Assembly (NCBI GenBank): GCA_002729595.1
Contig: PBYL01000272.1
Location: 1 to 32,230 of the forward strand
From: Thalassovita sp.
GTDB taxonomy: Bacteria; Bacteroidota; Bacteroidia; Cytophagales; Flammeovirgaceae
Direction of reading: 5' to 3'
Length of the DNA stretch: 32,230 nt
The notes under the pieces are model-generated. The model was not told where the DNA came from and did no database searches. It saw only the letters and a list, made by a program, of their open reading frames with translations. A program made the position numbers and the translations under genes. Shown one piece after another: positions 16,087 to 25,002 of the stretch (the first letter of the stretch is position 1; every line of letters starts with the position of its first letter).

Positions 16087-17250
16087 TCACAAGTCGATTT
16101 TGAGGTATTTTATCACCGCTTCGTCTCCTTGTAATGCATTTTCGGGGAGTGGATGTTCCTTGTTAAACACCTTTAAATCTTCTTCAGGTAATACTGTTAC
16201 GAAATCTTCTTGATAGCTTTCTGTATATGGTAGTTTTCCCAAGCTCAAACCCAGAAAACGCGCTAAAAAGTTATAGGCAGCAGTTCGCTTGTTATAACCG
16301 TAGTCGTGTCTTTCTGTAGGAAAATGTGCATTAGCTACCTTATTTTCTGCATTATACACGGCATATACTTTTTGTATGTAAGGAAATTCTACTTGCGGTG
16401 TGTTGGCTGTCCAGTCGGCACCATCTGAAATAAGCAACAAAGGTCTTGGTGCACAAAGCGCAGCAACTTCCACATTGTTCGTTTGGAAACCTTTGCTTTT
16501 ATGAATCGGCATACCGCTCTCACAAACACAACCACCAAAGAAATGAGCCGAAACTTGTACAACTGGCACAGCCACTTTGATGCGATCGTCTATGGCTGAG
16601 TAAACAAAAGTTTGGGTTCCTCCACCCGACTCGCCTGTCATGCCTATTTTTTCTGGGTCTACATCTGGCCTTGAAAGCAAATACTCTAAAACCCTTTTGC
16701 TATTCCATGTTTGCAGCAATAAAGCAATAGGCATTTTATGATTTATTTGTTGGCTTTCGCCATAACCAACCATATCGTAGGCAAAAACTATGGCACCCAT
16801 TCTTGCCAAAGCTGCCGCCTTTATTTGTACATAAGCTTTATAGCGAGGGTCAGTGCCATGCCCATGAGGTGTGAGCACTGCGGCATATTTATCTTTCTTT
16901 TCTAAAGGCCTGTAAAGATTACCAGTGATGTAAAAACCGGGGAAACTTTCGATAGCAATGTTCTCTACAATGTAGCCATCCATTTCTCTGGTACTGTGGA
17001 TTACCGGATTAAAATTGCCTGTAATTTCTGGCATCTTATCCCATTGTAAACCATCTAAAATTCCTTGTTTTACTTTTGCTGCTCTCTTCTCCCACGAAGC
17101 CTTATCGCTCCATTCTGAAGCAAACTCTTTCATCATCAGGTTGGCTTCGTCTTCTGTCCAATACCTGCCCACACAGAGCATGTCGTTTTGCGCTTTTAAC
17201 TGGATGCTCACGCATAAAAGCACAAACATCAAAATACTATTCATTTTCAT
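16087..17250 (-). CDS. Secreted alpha/beta hydrolase (acetyl-xylan-esterase-like)
   Basis: A 387-residue exported alpha/beta hydrolase; signal peptide at 1-20 (ILMFVLLCVSIQLKA before QND). The oxyanion region is PHGHGTDP (128-135), the nucleophile Ser208 lies in GMTGESGGGTQ, the acid is likely Asp276 or Asp279 (ISDGADW), and the base is His315 (ERHDYGY). The layout matches large Bacteroidota hydrolases of the acetyl-xylan esterase/dienelactone-hydrolase group, often found with CAZymes, so removal of acetyl or other ester groups from glycans is plausible. An extra Cys pair (GGCVCESG) may form a disulfide. The nearby GH125 gene supports a glycan-related role without proving it. Confidence 0.82.
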   Translation of the reverse strand: MKMNSILMFVLLCVSIQLKAQNDMLCVGRYWTEDEANLMMKEFASEWSDKASWEKRAAKVKQGILDGLQWDKMPEITGNFNPVIHSTREMDGYIVENIAIESFPGFYITGNLYRPLEKKDKYAAVLTPHGHGTDPRYKAYVQIKAAALARMGAIVFAYDMVGYGESQQINHKMPIALLLQTWNSKRVLEYLLSRPDVDPEKIGMTGESGGGTQTFVYSAIDDRIKVAVPVVQVSAHFFGGCVCESGMPIHKSKGFQTNNVEVAALCAPRPLLLISDGADWTANTPQVEFPYIQKVYAVYNAENKVANAHFPTERHDYGYNKRTAAYNFLARFLGLSLGKLPYTESYQEDFVTVLPEEDLKVFNKEHPLPENALQGDEAVIKYLKIDL

Positions 17251-17369
17251 AGTTTCAGTGATTCTATTTTTATTTCACCTTCAATTTAAAGAGATACAAT
17301 TTATGAAAATTACCTAAGTATTCTGACAGTTTTTTAGGGGATTTTGGAGGAATTAATAGCAGAAATAAA

Positions 17370-17405
17370 AAAAGCTAAAACAGGTCGATGTCTGTCTTAG
17401 CTTTT
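17370..17405 (-). terminator. Intrinsic terminator of the GH95-PARG gene string
   Basis: A 14-bp stem with one mismatch: AAAAGCTAAAACAG (17370-17383) against CTGTCTTAGCTTTT (17392-17405), 8-nt loop. On the minus strand it ends in a T-run, 28 bases beyond the stop of the small ORF at 17434-17547. It fits the end of the leftward gene string and insulates the alpha/beta hydrolase. Confidence 0.75.
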
Positions 17406-17433
17406 GAGAATATGTATTTTGACTAATCGTAAT

Positions 17434-17547
17434 TTAAAATTCTATTTTGAGTGTATCTCCCTCCAAAAACTTTTCTTTAGATTTTGTGATTTTCAGTTTT
17501 TGGCTGGCTGACATACCCAAAAGGATATTAGATTTATTTTCCTGCAT
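17434..17547 (-). CDS. Possible small protein, 37 residues
   Basis: A 37-codon ORF begins at an ATG six bases after the stop of the PH-like membrane protein and ends shortly before a clear terminator. The product is basic and amphipathic (SASQKLKITKSKEKF, ending LEGDTLKIEF), without a signal peptide. Its place between the operon's last annotated gene and its terminator argues that it is translated. I recognise no family; chance occurrence is possible. Confidence 0.4.
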   Translation of the reverse strand: MQENKSNILLGMSASQKLKITKSKEKFLEGDTLKIEF

Positions 17548-17553
17548 TTTTCA

Positions 17554-18030
17554 TTATTTTTCTGTGATCGTAATATCTATGTTATGTTCTCTACTTCTTC
17601 TTCTCAAGTCATCTATTAAATCATCAAATGTTGGTTTTTCACTCACAGTTTCATAACCATCTTCATACATATGATGAAACCTGAATGATAATGTTTTATT
17701 CTTACCTTTTTTATCTTTCAGCTTTATTGAAAGCTTATTCCGGCCGTAACTTAAATTCCTCAAGACTTTTATTTGAGACACATTATGGAACTCTATTCTA
17801 TATGAAAAATAAGGGATTAAGGCTTTTTCAATATGTAAAGCATTTCTACTAACATCGATATTATGATTAGTATAAAATAGATATATAAAATATAGGACAA
17901 ATGGGACAAGTAAACTGAAAATCCAATCTGCGAAGTTGGCTAGAATTAAAATAAAGATATGCCCACCAACTACTATTAGTATTATAATTTGAAGTAAAAT
18001 CAGTTCTAAATAAGCAGTTTTATACTTCAT
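17554..18030 (-). CDS. Hypothetical membrane protein with PH-like domain
   Basis: A 158-residue protein with two adjacent N-terminal membrane helices (about 7-31 and 35-53), then a soluble part with strand pattern HNIDVSRNALHIEKALIPYFSYRIEF and IKVLRNLSYGRNKLSIKLKD. Two helices followed by such a beta domain is the usual form of bacterial PH-domain (bPH) membrane proteins. That assignment is tentative. It is the next gene after the phosphatase on the same strand, with 65 bp between. Confidence 0.6.
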   Translation of the reverse strand: MKYKTAYLELILLQIIILIVVGGHIFILILANFADWIFSLLVPFVLYFIYLFYTNHNIDVSRNALHIEKALIPYFSYRIEFHNVSQIKVLRNLSYGRNKLSIKLKDKKGKNKTLSFRFHHMYEDGYETVSEKPTFDDLIDDLRRRSREHNIDITITEK

Positions 18031-18095
18031 TAAAAATTCTTTTTATGAGAAAAACAGTCTTTATAAATTTCAGAATAACTAGTTAACAGACTAAT

Positions 18096-18644
18096 CTAAC
18101 CCAATAAATTTCCTTTTACTTTAGCTAAATCGACACGATTGAAATAGGTATCGAGGTCTTCTATACCGGATATTGCTTGCTGTATTAATGATGATTGCAC
18201 CTCGCCTTCGCTGAGCAGATATTCTTCTTCTACCACTTCTTTACTAATTCCCATAATGAGTAAAAGTGCTGCTACTACAATGCCTGTGCGGTCTTTACCC
18301 GACAAGCAGTGGATTAATACCGGATACCTGATCGCTGGATTTTCAAAGGTTTTGATAACATTGTTTAGCCAGACTCTCACTTCTTTTTGAGTGGTGTCAT
18401 ACTTTTCTACCTTGTTCTCCATTGGGAAATGGAAATAACCTGCATCAAACTCTGTGTAATCTGCCCTATTTCGCAAATTGATAATAGTATGAACCTCCGC
18501 AATTTCTTTATATTCTTTTACATAGTCTATACTTCCTCCTCTAAAAAATTTCCCTTCGGGTAGTTTTTGCTCATCTAGTATCAGATTGATGTAAGCACCA
18601 AAATCTCTAAAATTCACACATCCATCTGTATAGTCTAAGCCCAT
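18096..18644 (-). CDS. Dual-specificity/tyrosine phosphatase (CX5R family)
   Basis: A 182-residue phosphatase. The P-loop is HCLSGKDRTG (112-121) with nucleophile Cys113 and phosphate-binding Arg119. The N-terminal NFRDFGAY and KFFRGGSID segments match the Y_phosphatase3-like group, which includes Bacteroidota and actinobacterial (PtpB-like) enzymes acting on phospho-Tyr/Ser and some phosphoinositides. The general acid is not obvious. There is no signal peptide, so it is cytoplasmic. Only two bases separate it from the unknown gene upstream, so the two are translationally coupled, and the PARG-like gene lies just before that. Confidence 0.85.
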   Translation of the reverse strand: MGLDYTDGCVNFRDFGAYINLILDEQKLPEGKFFRGGSIDYVKEYKEIAEVHTIINLRNRADYTEFDAGYFHFPMENKVEKYDTTQKEVRVWLNNVIKTFENPAIRYPVLIHCLSGKDRTGIVVAALLLIMGISKEVVEEEYLLSEGEVQSSLIQQAISGIEDLDTYFNRVDLAKVKGNLLG

Positions 18645-18646
18645 TT

Positions 18647-19228
18647 TTATTTTTTAAAATCGATCTCTTTTATAACTTTTCCTTTTGAATTAAGGTGATA
18701 TTCGACTTTGGAGAAATCTCTTACAATGGCAATTCCATTTTCTAAACGGAAATCGTCTTCGCTTTCTAGTGTAACAAAGATGTCTCTTGCTGAAAAAGTC
18801 CAAATTATTCCCCCATCACCATTAAAATAGCTAAGCTGTATTTCTCCGTGTGTGACAAAATGATTATCCCATTTTATAATTGAAAAACAAGTAACATCAT
18901 CTACCTGTAGTTTCCAATTTAATTTTAGGCTTTCTAGATCAAGAGAATAAACCTTGTTACACACACAAATTAGAATAACATTATTTTCTATCAGAAAAGA
19001 ACTATCATGAACTGTTGTTGCGCCTCCTACTTCGCAGATAATTGCTGAACTCAATATTACCTTTTCATTCTCACCCCAAATCCTAATGCCGATTTTACTC
19101 ACGTAAGAGTAATTATTTTCATCAGCTAAATATTCATAATCGTAATTGGATGAATTATCCGAAGAAAGAGGAACAAAAGCCTGATCTTCGAATAATTCTA
19201 TTACCTTATTTTCAAAGGATACTTTCAT
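18647..19228 (-). CDS. Hypothetical protein, beta-rich (propeller-like)
   Basis: I do not recognise this 193-residue cytoplasmic protein. It is almost entirely beta strands with repeated aromatic-ended units such as VYSLDLESLKLNWKLQVDD and GDGGIIWTFSARD, like PQQ/WD-type blades, though too short for a full propeller. The gene is AT-rich. It starts 14 bp after the PARG-like gene's stop and ends two bases before the phosphatase's start, so the three are a translational unit. It could be a partner or regulator of either enzyme. Confidence 0.6.
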   Translation of the reverse strand: MKVSFENKVIELFEDQAFVPLSSDNSSNYDYEYLADENNYSYVSKIGIRIWGENEKVILSSAIICEVGGATTVHDSSFLIENNVILICVCNKVYSLDLESLKLNWKLQVDDVTCFSIIKWDNHFVTHGEIQLSYFNGDGGIIWTFSARDIFVTLESEDDFRLENGIAIVRDFSKVEYHLNSKGKVIKEIDFKK

Positions 19229-19242
19229 GCATTTGTCAATTA

Positions 19243-20085
19243 TTACCCGCCAAACTCCATTTGAAAAGGTTTGATAAATCGCTCGTTTCTTGCGTAAACC
19301 GCAAATACTATTTTAGAAAAAGCATTCTCAAACTTTGCATCAATCACTTCTTTAAAGTAGCTGGCAATTTTTACCGGATCGTTTTGGAAGACACCACAAC
19401 CCCATGCACCTAATACAATGGTTTTATGTTTGTGTTCCAAAGCAATGGCTAATACTTTTTCAATTCGCCTTTTCATCACGGTTTCTACTTCGGGCAATCT
19501 TTCTGATTCTCGGCTCTTCACTACTCCGCGATTTACAGCCGGTGCAGTAATTACCGCAGTGGTATACAAAGCATCTAGATTATTACCTGCTTCATCTTTG
19601 ATGATGGGAATTGCTGGACTGTAAATCATGTAATCTGTATAAAAACAAGATTTGGTATTGCGGTTGGTTTGGTAGTATTCATCTGCTTTGAGTAGGCAAT
19701 TGTACAAACCGGTTGATCTGGCAATACTTTCTTCTTGCGCTTGACTGCCACCTAAAAAACCTCCACCGGGATTTTTAGCCGAGGCAAAATTTAAACAAAC
19801 TACATCTTCCTCTCCTTCTTTAATTAAGCGCCTTACTGCATCCAAAGTAGTTTCTCCGGTTACAGTAATTTGAGTACCCAATTCTGTAACCTGCTCTGCT
19901 GCTGATTGCCTTTTGGCAATTAAATTATCAGACATTTCTGGGGAATAGGTTACCGTATTTTCTTCTGCAAATTGCTGCTTAGTAGCTATGTCAATTCGCT
20001 CTCCATTGGCAGAAACAAAGAACCCTTGCGATAAAATCTCAAGGGTATCTTCTGCTATATTTTTTCTATTAATTCTTTCGCTCAT
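19243..20085 (-). CDS. Microbial-type poly(ADP-ribose) glycohydrolase (TIGR02452)
   Basis: A 280-residue macrodomain-type enzyme of the TIGR02452/microbial PARG family, which removes ADP-ribose polymers or monomers from targets. The signature GGGFLGGSQAQEESIAR (107-123) has the Gly-Gly-Gly ribose loop and the catalytic Glu pair 118-119. Other family marks are NFASAKNPGG, the Tyr-rich block YTDYMIYSPAIPI, and LGAWGCGVFQNDP near the C-terminus. It starts eight bases after the stop of the GH95 lipoprotein gene and leads a tight trio with an unknown protein and a phosphatase. No matching ADP-ribosyltransferase is present in the window. Confidence 0.88.
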   Translation of the reverse strand: MSERINRKNIAEDTLEILSQGFFVSANGERIDIATKQQFAEENTVTYSPEMSDNLIAKRQSAAEQVTELGTQITVTGETTLDAVRRLIKEGEEDVVCLNFASAKNPGGGFLGGSQAQEESIARSTGLYNCLLKADEYYQTNRNTKSCFYTDYMIYSPAIPIIKDEAGNNLDALYTTAVITAPAVNRGVVKSRESERLPEVETVMKRRIEKVLAIALEHKHKTIVLGAWGCGVFQNDPVKIASYFKEVIDAKFENAFSKIVFAVYARNERFIKPFQMEFGG

Positions 20086-20093
20086 TGTATATT

Positions 20094-22547
20094 TTATAAT
20101 TCCACCTGCATTTCTTGGCCGGCTTCTAATGATACTTCTTTAGTTTGATCTCCATAGATCAATTTAGTTTTTGTTGCTTTAATAGATTTTAAAGTAAGGC
20201 TAGTTACTTTCATGTTTTCCCAAGTCATAGAAACTTCAAAACCTCCCCTTGCACAAACTCCTGAAACAGAACCAGTACTCCAAGCATCTGGCAAAGCTGG
20301 CAATAATCTAATCTCTTCTTCTGATGATTGCACTAACATTTCGAGAACTGCTGCCGAACCACCAAAATTACCATCAATCTGGAATGGTGGGTGAGCATCA
20401 AACAAGTTCGGATAAGTACCACCAGTTCTTGGTCTAGTAGTTTCTTTTTGGTCTGGATCAACATAGTTTAACAGTTCGCGGTACATTTTGTAAGCGCGAT
20501 TTCCATCCCAAAGCCTCGCCCAAAGGTTAATTCTCCATCCTTTAGACCAACCCGTAGTTTCATCACCTTTAATCTCTAATGTTTTACGACTTGCCGCTGC
20601 CAATTCTGGTGTTTTGTCTGGCGAAATGTGGTGCCCTGGATACAAACCAAAAAGCTGCGATTGGTGGCGGTGCTTTGGGTCTTGATCTTCCCAATCGTAA
20701 TACCATTCTTGTAAGTTGCCTTTTTTACCAACTTGGTAAGGATGCATTTCGGCAAGCGCTTGATTCATCTCTGCTCTAAACTCTTCATCAACTCCTAAAA
20801 CCTCAGAAGCTTTAATAGTTTGCTCAAAACACTCGCGAATCATAGCAAGGTCTGCGGTAGAACCATATAAAGTGGCTCCTGTATATCCTTCTGAAGTAAT
20901 ATAAAGGTTTTCTGGTGAAGTTCCCGGTGCTGTTACAAGCTTACCTTCTTTATCTTTTACTAACCAATCGAGACTAAACTCTGCTGCTCCTTTTAATGCA
21001 GGATAACCATGCTCTTTTAAGAAATCGATGTCTTGTGTAAAAGTATAATGCTCCCACATGTGTGTGCTTATCCAAGTACCACCCATTACCCAGTTTGCCC
21101 AAACAGGATCACCTTGACCGAAATCGCCAACGGGGTTTGTCATCGCCCAAATGTCTGAGTTGTGAGCCAATGCCCAACCTCTCTCTACTCCATAAAATTC
21201 TCTAGCCGTTGCATTTCCTGTTACGGCTAAATTTTCAACAAACTCTAAAAGTGGCTGATGCATTTCTGAAAGATTAGCAGTTTCTGCCATCCAATAGTTT
21301 TCTTCTACATTGATGTTAGTAGTATAATTACTACTCCAAGGCGGTCTCATATACGGATTCCAGATACCTTGCAAGTTTGCCGGAACACCTTCGGTTCTAG
21401 AGCTTGCAATAAGCAAATAGCGACCGTATTGGAAATACAGCTCTTCTAAACCTTTGTCATCTTTTCCATCAGCATAGCGAAGTAAACGCTCATCTGTTGG
21501 TAAATCAGTTACTTCACTTTCGCCCAAATCAATAGTCAATCTGTTATAGAATTTTTGATAATCGCTTAGGTGATTGCTCTTTAAATCATCAAAAGATTTT
21601 GACGAAGCTTTTATCAACTGGTTTTCAGCAAGCGATTTATTGTCTTTTCCTTCCGTAGCCGGATTTTTATCAAAACCATTAAAACTCGTAGCTATTGAGA
21701 CATATACAATCGCTTCTGTTCCACCTTTTAAAACTAAACTGCTATCTGTTTCGGATACTTCTCCATCTGTAGATTTCAATTCGAATGATGTAGTAAAACG
21801 CGTTCCTCTGTTTTCATCAAACATCACCGCATTTGGCATATCTCCACGATAACTTGGCTCTGCGTGGTAAGGTGCATAACCATTTACTTCCATTATCTTG
21901 CTTGCGGCTGTAATCTTATATTTTAGTTGGCTATCGAAATTAACAGCAAAATCTAGTGCGCCTTCTTTGCTACTGTTTAGTTTGATAACCATTATCTTAT
22001 CTGGATTCGAAATAAAGTATTCACGTGTGTACTTTACTCCATCCACCTCATAAGTTACTTTAGAAATTGCCTCGCCCAGATCAAGTTCACGGTGATAACT
22101 CGTAGGTTCACTCGCATGATCGAACTTCAAATACATGGTTCCCAAAGGAGCATAAGACTCAGAAAATTCGCCTTGTACATTTCTATAGAGAGAATCTGCC
22201 AGTTTGTAATTCTCGTTAAACAATGCTTCTCTAATGGCAGGAATGTATTTATGCGCATCAGGATTCATGTTCGGTTCCACTGGTTCACCTGACCAAAGCG
22301 TTGCATCATTCAGATAAATCATATCAGAGTTTACACCTCCAAAAACCGAGGCGCCCATTTTGCCATTTCCCAGCACAAGTGTTTCTTCAAAATATTCGGC
22401 GGGCTTCTTATACCACATAATTCTCTCTGATGTGGCAGTGTTACTTGGTGTTTCTTTTTCTGTTGGTTGGCAACTGTACAAACTAGCCAAAGACGGTAAT
22501 AACAGTAAAAGCAGTAGTTGTTTTAAAGTGTTAGTTTTTCTATCCAT
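20094..22547 (-). CDS. GH95 alpha-L-fucosidase/galactosidase lipoprotein
   Basis: An 817-residue GH95 enzyme that inverts configuration when releasing alpha-linked L-fucose (or L-galactose). It is a predicted lipoprotein: the lipobox LYSC places the acylated Cys at 26, so it is probably surface- or periplasm-anchored. Family marks in order: WYKKPAEYFEETLVLGNGKMG (45-65), LNDATLWSGEP (79-89), NINVEENYW with catalytic Asn411 and Asn413, GTSPENLY with general acid Glu546, and HPPFQIDGNFGG with Asp725. These match the residues known for AfcA. Length is normal for a one-domain GH95. It is divergent from the S9 peptidase and heads a leftward string with the PARG trio. Fucose-containing substrates such as fucoidan fragments or plant/animal glycans are likely. 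Confidence 0.92.
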   Translation of the reverse strand: MDRKTNTLKQLLLLLLLPSLASLYSCQPTEKETPSNTATSERIMWYKKPAEYFEETLVLGNGKMGASVFGGVNSDMIYLNDATLWSGEPVEPNMNPDAHKYIPAIREALFNENYKLADSLYRNVQGEFSESYAPLGTMYLKFDHASEPTSYHRELDLGEAISKVTYEVDGVKYTREYFISNPDKIMVIKLNSSKEGALDFAVNFDSQLKYKITAASKIMEVNGYAPYHAEPSYRGDMPNAVMFDENRGTRFTTSFELKSTDGEVSETDSSLVLKGGTEAIVYVSIATSFNGFDKNPATEGKDNKSLAENQLIKASSKSFDDLKSNHLSDYQKFYNRLTIDLGESEVTDLPTDERLLRYADGKDDKGLEELYFQYGRYLLIASSRTEGVPANLQGIWNPYMRPPWSSNYTTNINVEENYWMAETANLSEMHQPLLEFVENLAVTGNATAREFYGVERGWALAHNSDIWAMTNPVGDFGQGDPVWANWVMGGTWISTHMWEHYTFTQDIDFLKEHGYPALKGAAEFSLDWLVKDKEGKLVTAPGTSPENLYITSEGYTGATLYGSTADLAMIRECFEQTIKASEVLGVDEEFRAEMNQALAEMHPYQVGKKGNLQEWYYDWEDQDPKHRHQSQLFGLYPGHHISPDKTPELAAASRKTLEIKGDETTGWSKGWRINLWARLWDGNRAYKMYRELLNYVDPDQKETTRPRTGGTYPNLFDAHPPFQIDGNFGGSAAVLEMLVQSSEEEIRLLPALPDAWSTGSVSGVCARGGFEVSMTWENMKVTSLTLKSIKATKTKLIYGDQTKEVSLEAGQEMQVEL

Positions 22548-22672
22548 AGTCCATTTATATAATTTACACGATTTGTTGTTTTAGTCGGATTTTTAAAAAT
22601 TCTGCTAATTGTAAAGTGTAATCTATCTTGAGCATTAAATTTACTACATTCATATTAGTAAAAAATATAATT

Positions 22673-24946
22673 ATGCTTTTAAACCGCTACATCTATCACA
22701 TTACGAGCTTACTTCTACTATTAACACACTTGGGTTATTCTCAAGGAAAACTAGCAGATTACAAGCGCGCTATCTCTCTAGATACATTATTTAGAAACAA
22801 GACTTACAATGACCCTTACTCCATAAAATGGCTGCCAGAACAGAAAATATTTTGGTATATCAATCCAGTTAAAGGAGGTCATGAATACATGATTGTAAAT
22901 GCAGAAACTCAAAACCAACAATTGGCATTCGATCATGAAAAAGTAGCTGAAAAGCTCACAGAACTATTAGGTAGACCTTTCGAAGCTAAAAATCTCGATT
23001 TAAAAGATTTTCAAATTGATGCGAAACAATCGGCAATCACTTATACTATAGATTCTGCCAGTATTCGCACAGACCTTAATTCCGATACTTATGCCACCGA
23101 TATTGCTGAAATTAAAGTTGAGAAAAAACGAGATCGCAGATATTGGGGCGCAGGTAGAGATGAAACAGACCTTGAGTTTGTAAATTCTCCAGACGATAAC
23201 TGGAAGGCCTACATCGAAGAATACAATGTGTATGTAGAGCATCTTAAAACTGGTAAAAAAACTCAGTTGAGTTACGATGGTACTGCTGGTTGTTTTTATT
23301 CTTCTTATATACAATGGTCGCCAGATAGCAAAAAGCTAATGGCCTATAAATATACACCTAGCGAAGACAGTAAAATCTATTTTGTAGAGTCTTCTCCTGC
23401 ACATCAGCTTCAGCCAGTTTTGCATACCAGAGATTATTTGAAACCCGGTGATATGGTGGCGCAAAAAAGCCCACAGCTATTTTTGGTTGATGAAATGAAG
23501 CATGTTGAAATAGATGATGCTGGCATTCAAGATCAGTTTTCTTTAGGTTCTATAAGATGGAAAGAAGATAGCAAAGCTTTCACATTTGAGTACAATCAAC
23601 GCGGGCACCAAAATTATAAAGTGATTGAGGTTGATGAAAAAGGCGTTTCGCGCACACTCATTCATGAACACAGCGATACATTTATAGACTACAGTGGCAA
23701 GAAGTTTCGACACGATGTTGAAAATGCTAAAGAAATTATCTGGGCTTCGGAAAGAGACGGATGGAATCATTTGTATCTATTCGATTCTGAAACTGGTGCT
23801 GTAAAAAATCAAATTACGATTGGTGAGTGGGTTGTAAGAGATGTGGTGCATGTAGATGATGAGACTAGAGAAATAATTTTTACTGCCAGTGGAATGAATA
23901 AAGGCCAAGACCCTTACTTTATTCACTATTACAAAATTGGTTTTGATGGAAAAAACTTGGTAAAACTCACCAAAGAAGATGGCAACCACCAAGCTTGGTT
24001 TTCAGAAGATTATTCCATGTTTGTTGATAAGTATTCTAAGATAGATGAGCCATCAACAACTGTTTTGAGAAATAGTAAAAATGGCAAAATTGAAATGGAG
24101 CTTCAAAAAGCAGACATTAGTGATTTACTAAAAACCGGATGGAAAGCACCAGAAGTTTTTACAAACAAAGCCAGAGATAATAAAACTGATATTTGGGGAA
24201 TAATAGTAAGACCCACCAATTTTGACCCGAATAAAACTTATCCTGTAATAGAATACATTTATGCAGGTCCTCATAGCTCTTTTGTACCGAAAGATTTTAG
24301 ACCTTATTTATGGTCTATGCACAGCATTGCCGAACTTGGTTTTATTGTAGTACAACTAGATGGCATGGGGACTTCTAATAGATCAAAAGCATTTCACGAT
24401 GTTTGTTACCAAAACCTGAAAGATGCTGGCTTCCCTGATAGAAAACTGTGGATAAAAGCGGCTGCAAAAAAATATCCTTATATGGACGCTGAAAATGTGG
24501 GCATCTTCGGTACTTCTGCCGGTGGACAAAGCTCAACGGGTGCTTTAGTTTTTAATTCAGACTTTTACGATGTGGCTGTTTCTTCTTGTGGTTGCCACGA
24601 TAACCGCATGGATAAAATCTGGTGGAATGAGCAATGGATGGGTAAAATCGGCCCTCATTATGCAGCCTCTTCTAATGTGGTAAATGCTCACCAGATGCAA
24701 GGTAACTTAATGTTGATTTTGGGTGAAGTGGATGATAATGTAGACCCTGCCAGCACCATGCAATTAGCCGATGCCTTAATTAAAGCTAATAAAGAATTTG
24801 AGTTGGTAGTAATTCCGGGATATAACCACACCAGTGGCGGTGAATATGGCGAAAGAAAAAGGAAAGACTTCTTTGTAAAACACTTGTTACATGTCGATCC
24901 CCCTACTTGGAATTTAATTTATGAAGACAAAAAATTAGAGAAGTAA
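22673..24946 (+). CDS. Secreted S9-family (DPP-IV-like) peptidase
   Basis: A 757-residue prolyl-oligopeptidase-family serine peptidase. The ATG at 22673 is chosen because it begins a good signal peptide (SLLLLLTHLGYSQ); a TTG at 22628 would add 15 residues. The N-terminal two-thirds is the DPP-IV-type beta-propeller (for example IKWLPEQKIFWYI, YIQWSPDSKKLMAYKY). The C-terminal alpha/beta hydrolase domain has the triad Ser615 (FGTSAGGQSS), Asp687 (GEVDDNVDP) and His719 (GYNHTSGG). Such enzymes clip dipeptides from proline-containing oligopeptides in the periplasm or at the surface. The gene is divergent from GH95 and convergent with a GH43-like gene, ending in a strong shared terminator. Confidence 0.9.
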   Translation: MLLNRYIYHITSLLLLLTHLGYSQGKLADYKRAISLDTLFRNKTYNDPYSIKWLPEQKIFWYINPVKGGHEYMIVNAETQNQQLAFDHEKVAEKLTELLGRPFEAKNLDLKDFQIDAKQSAITYTIDSASIRTDLNSDTYATDIAEIKVEKKRDRRYWGAGRDETDLEFVNSPDDNWKAYIEEYNVYVEHLKTGKKTQLSYDGTAGCFYSSYIQWSPDSKKLMAYKYTPSEDSKIYFVESSPAHQLQPVLHTRDYLKPGDMVAQKSPQLFLVDEMKHVEIDDAGIQDQFSLGSIRWKEDSKAFTFEYNQRGHQNYKVIEVDEKGVSRTLIHEHSDTFIDYSGKKFRHDVENAKEIIWASERDGWNHLYLFDSETGAVKNQITIGEWVVRDVVHVDDETREIIFTASGMNKGQDPYFIHYYKIGFDGKNLVKLTKEDGNHQAWFSEDYSMFVDKYSKIDEPSTTVLRNSKNGKIEMELQKADISDLLKTGWKAPEVFTNKARDNKTDIWGIIVRPTNFDPNKTYPVIEYIYAGPHSSFVPKDFRPYLWSMHSIAELGFIVVQLDGMGTSNRSKAFHDVCYQNLKDAGFPDRKLWIKAAAKKYPYMDAENVGIFGTSAGGQSSTGALVFNSDFYDVAVSSCGCHDNRMDKIWWNEQWMGKIGPHYAASSNVVNAHQMQGNLMLILGEVDDNVDPASTMQLADALIKANKEFELVVIPGYNHTSGGEYGERKRKDFFVKHLLHVDPPTWNLIYEDKKLEK

Positions 24947-24949
24947 AAC

Positions 24950-24987
24950 AAAAAAGGCTTGTTGATGATTCTCAACAAGCCTTTTTT
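24950..24987. terminator. Bidirectional intrinsic terminator (S9 peptidase / GH43-like)
   Basis: A perfect 16-bp stem, AAAAAAGGCTTGTTGA (24950-24965) with its complement at 24972-24987, 6-nt loop, with A-run/T-run ends. It serves both the S9 peptidase and the convergent GH43-like gene. Confidence 0.9.
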
Positions 24988-25002
24988 CATTCATTATTAT
25001 GC

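Noticed and set aside
24447-24455. Perfect canonical DnaA box (TGTGGATAA) in the S9 peptidase gene
   Set aside because: It is a single copy inside a coding sequence (Leu-Trp-Ile-Lys codons), with no partners nearby; most likely chance.
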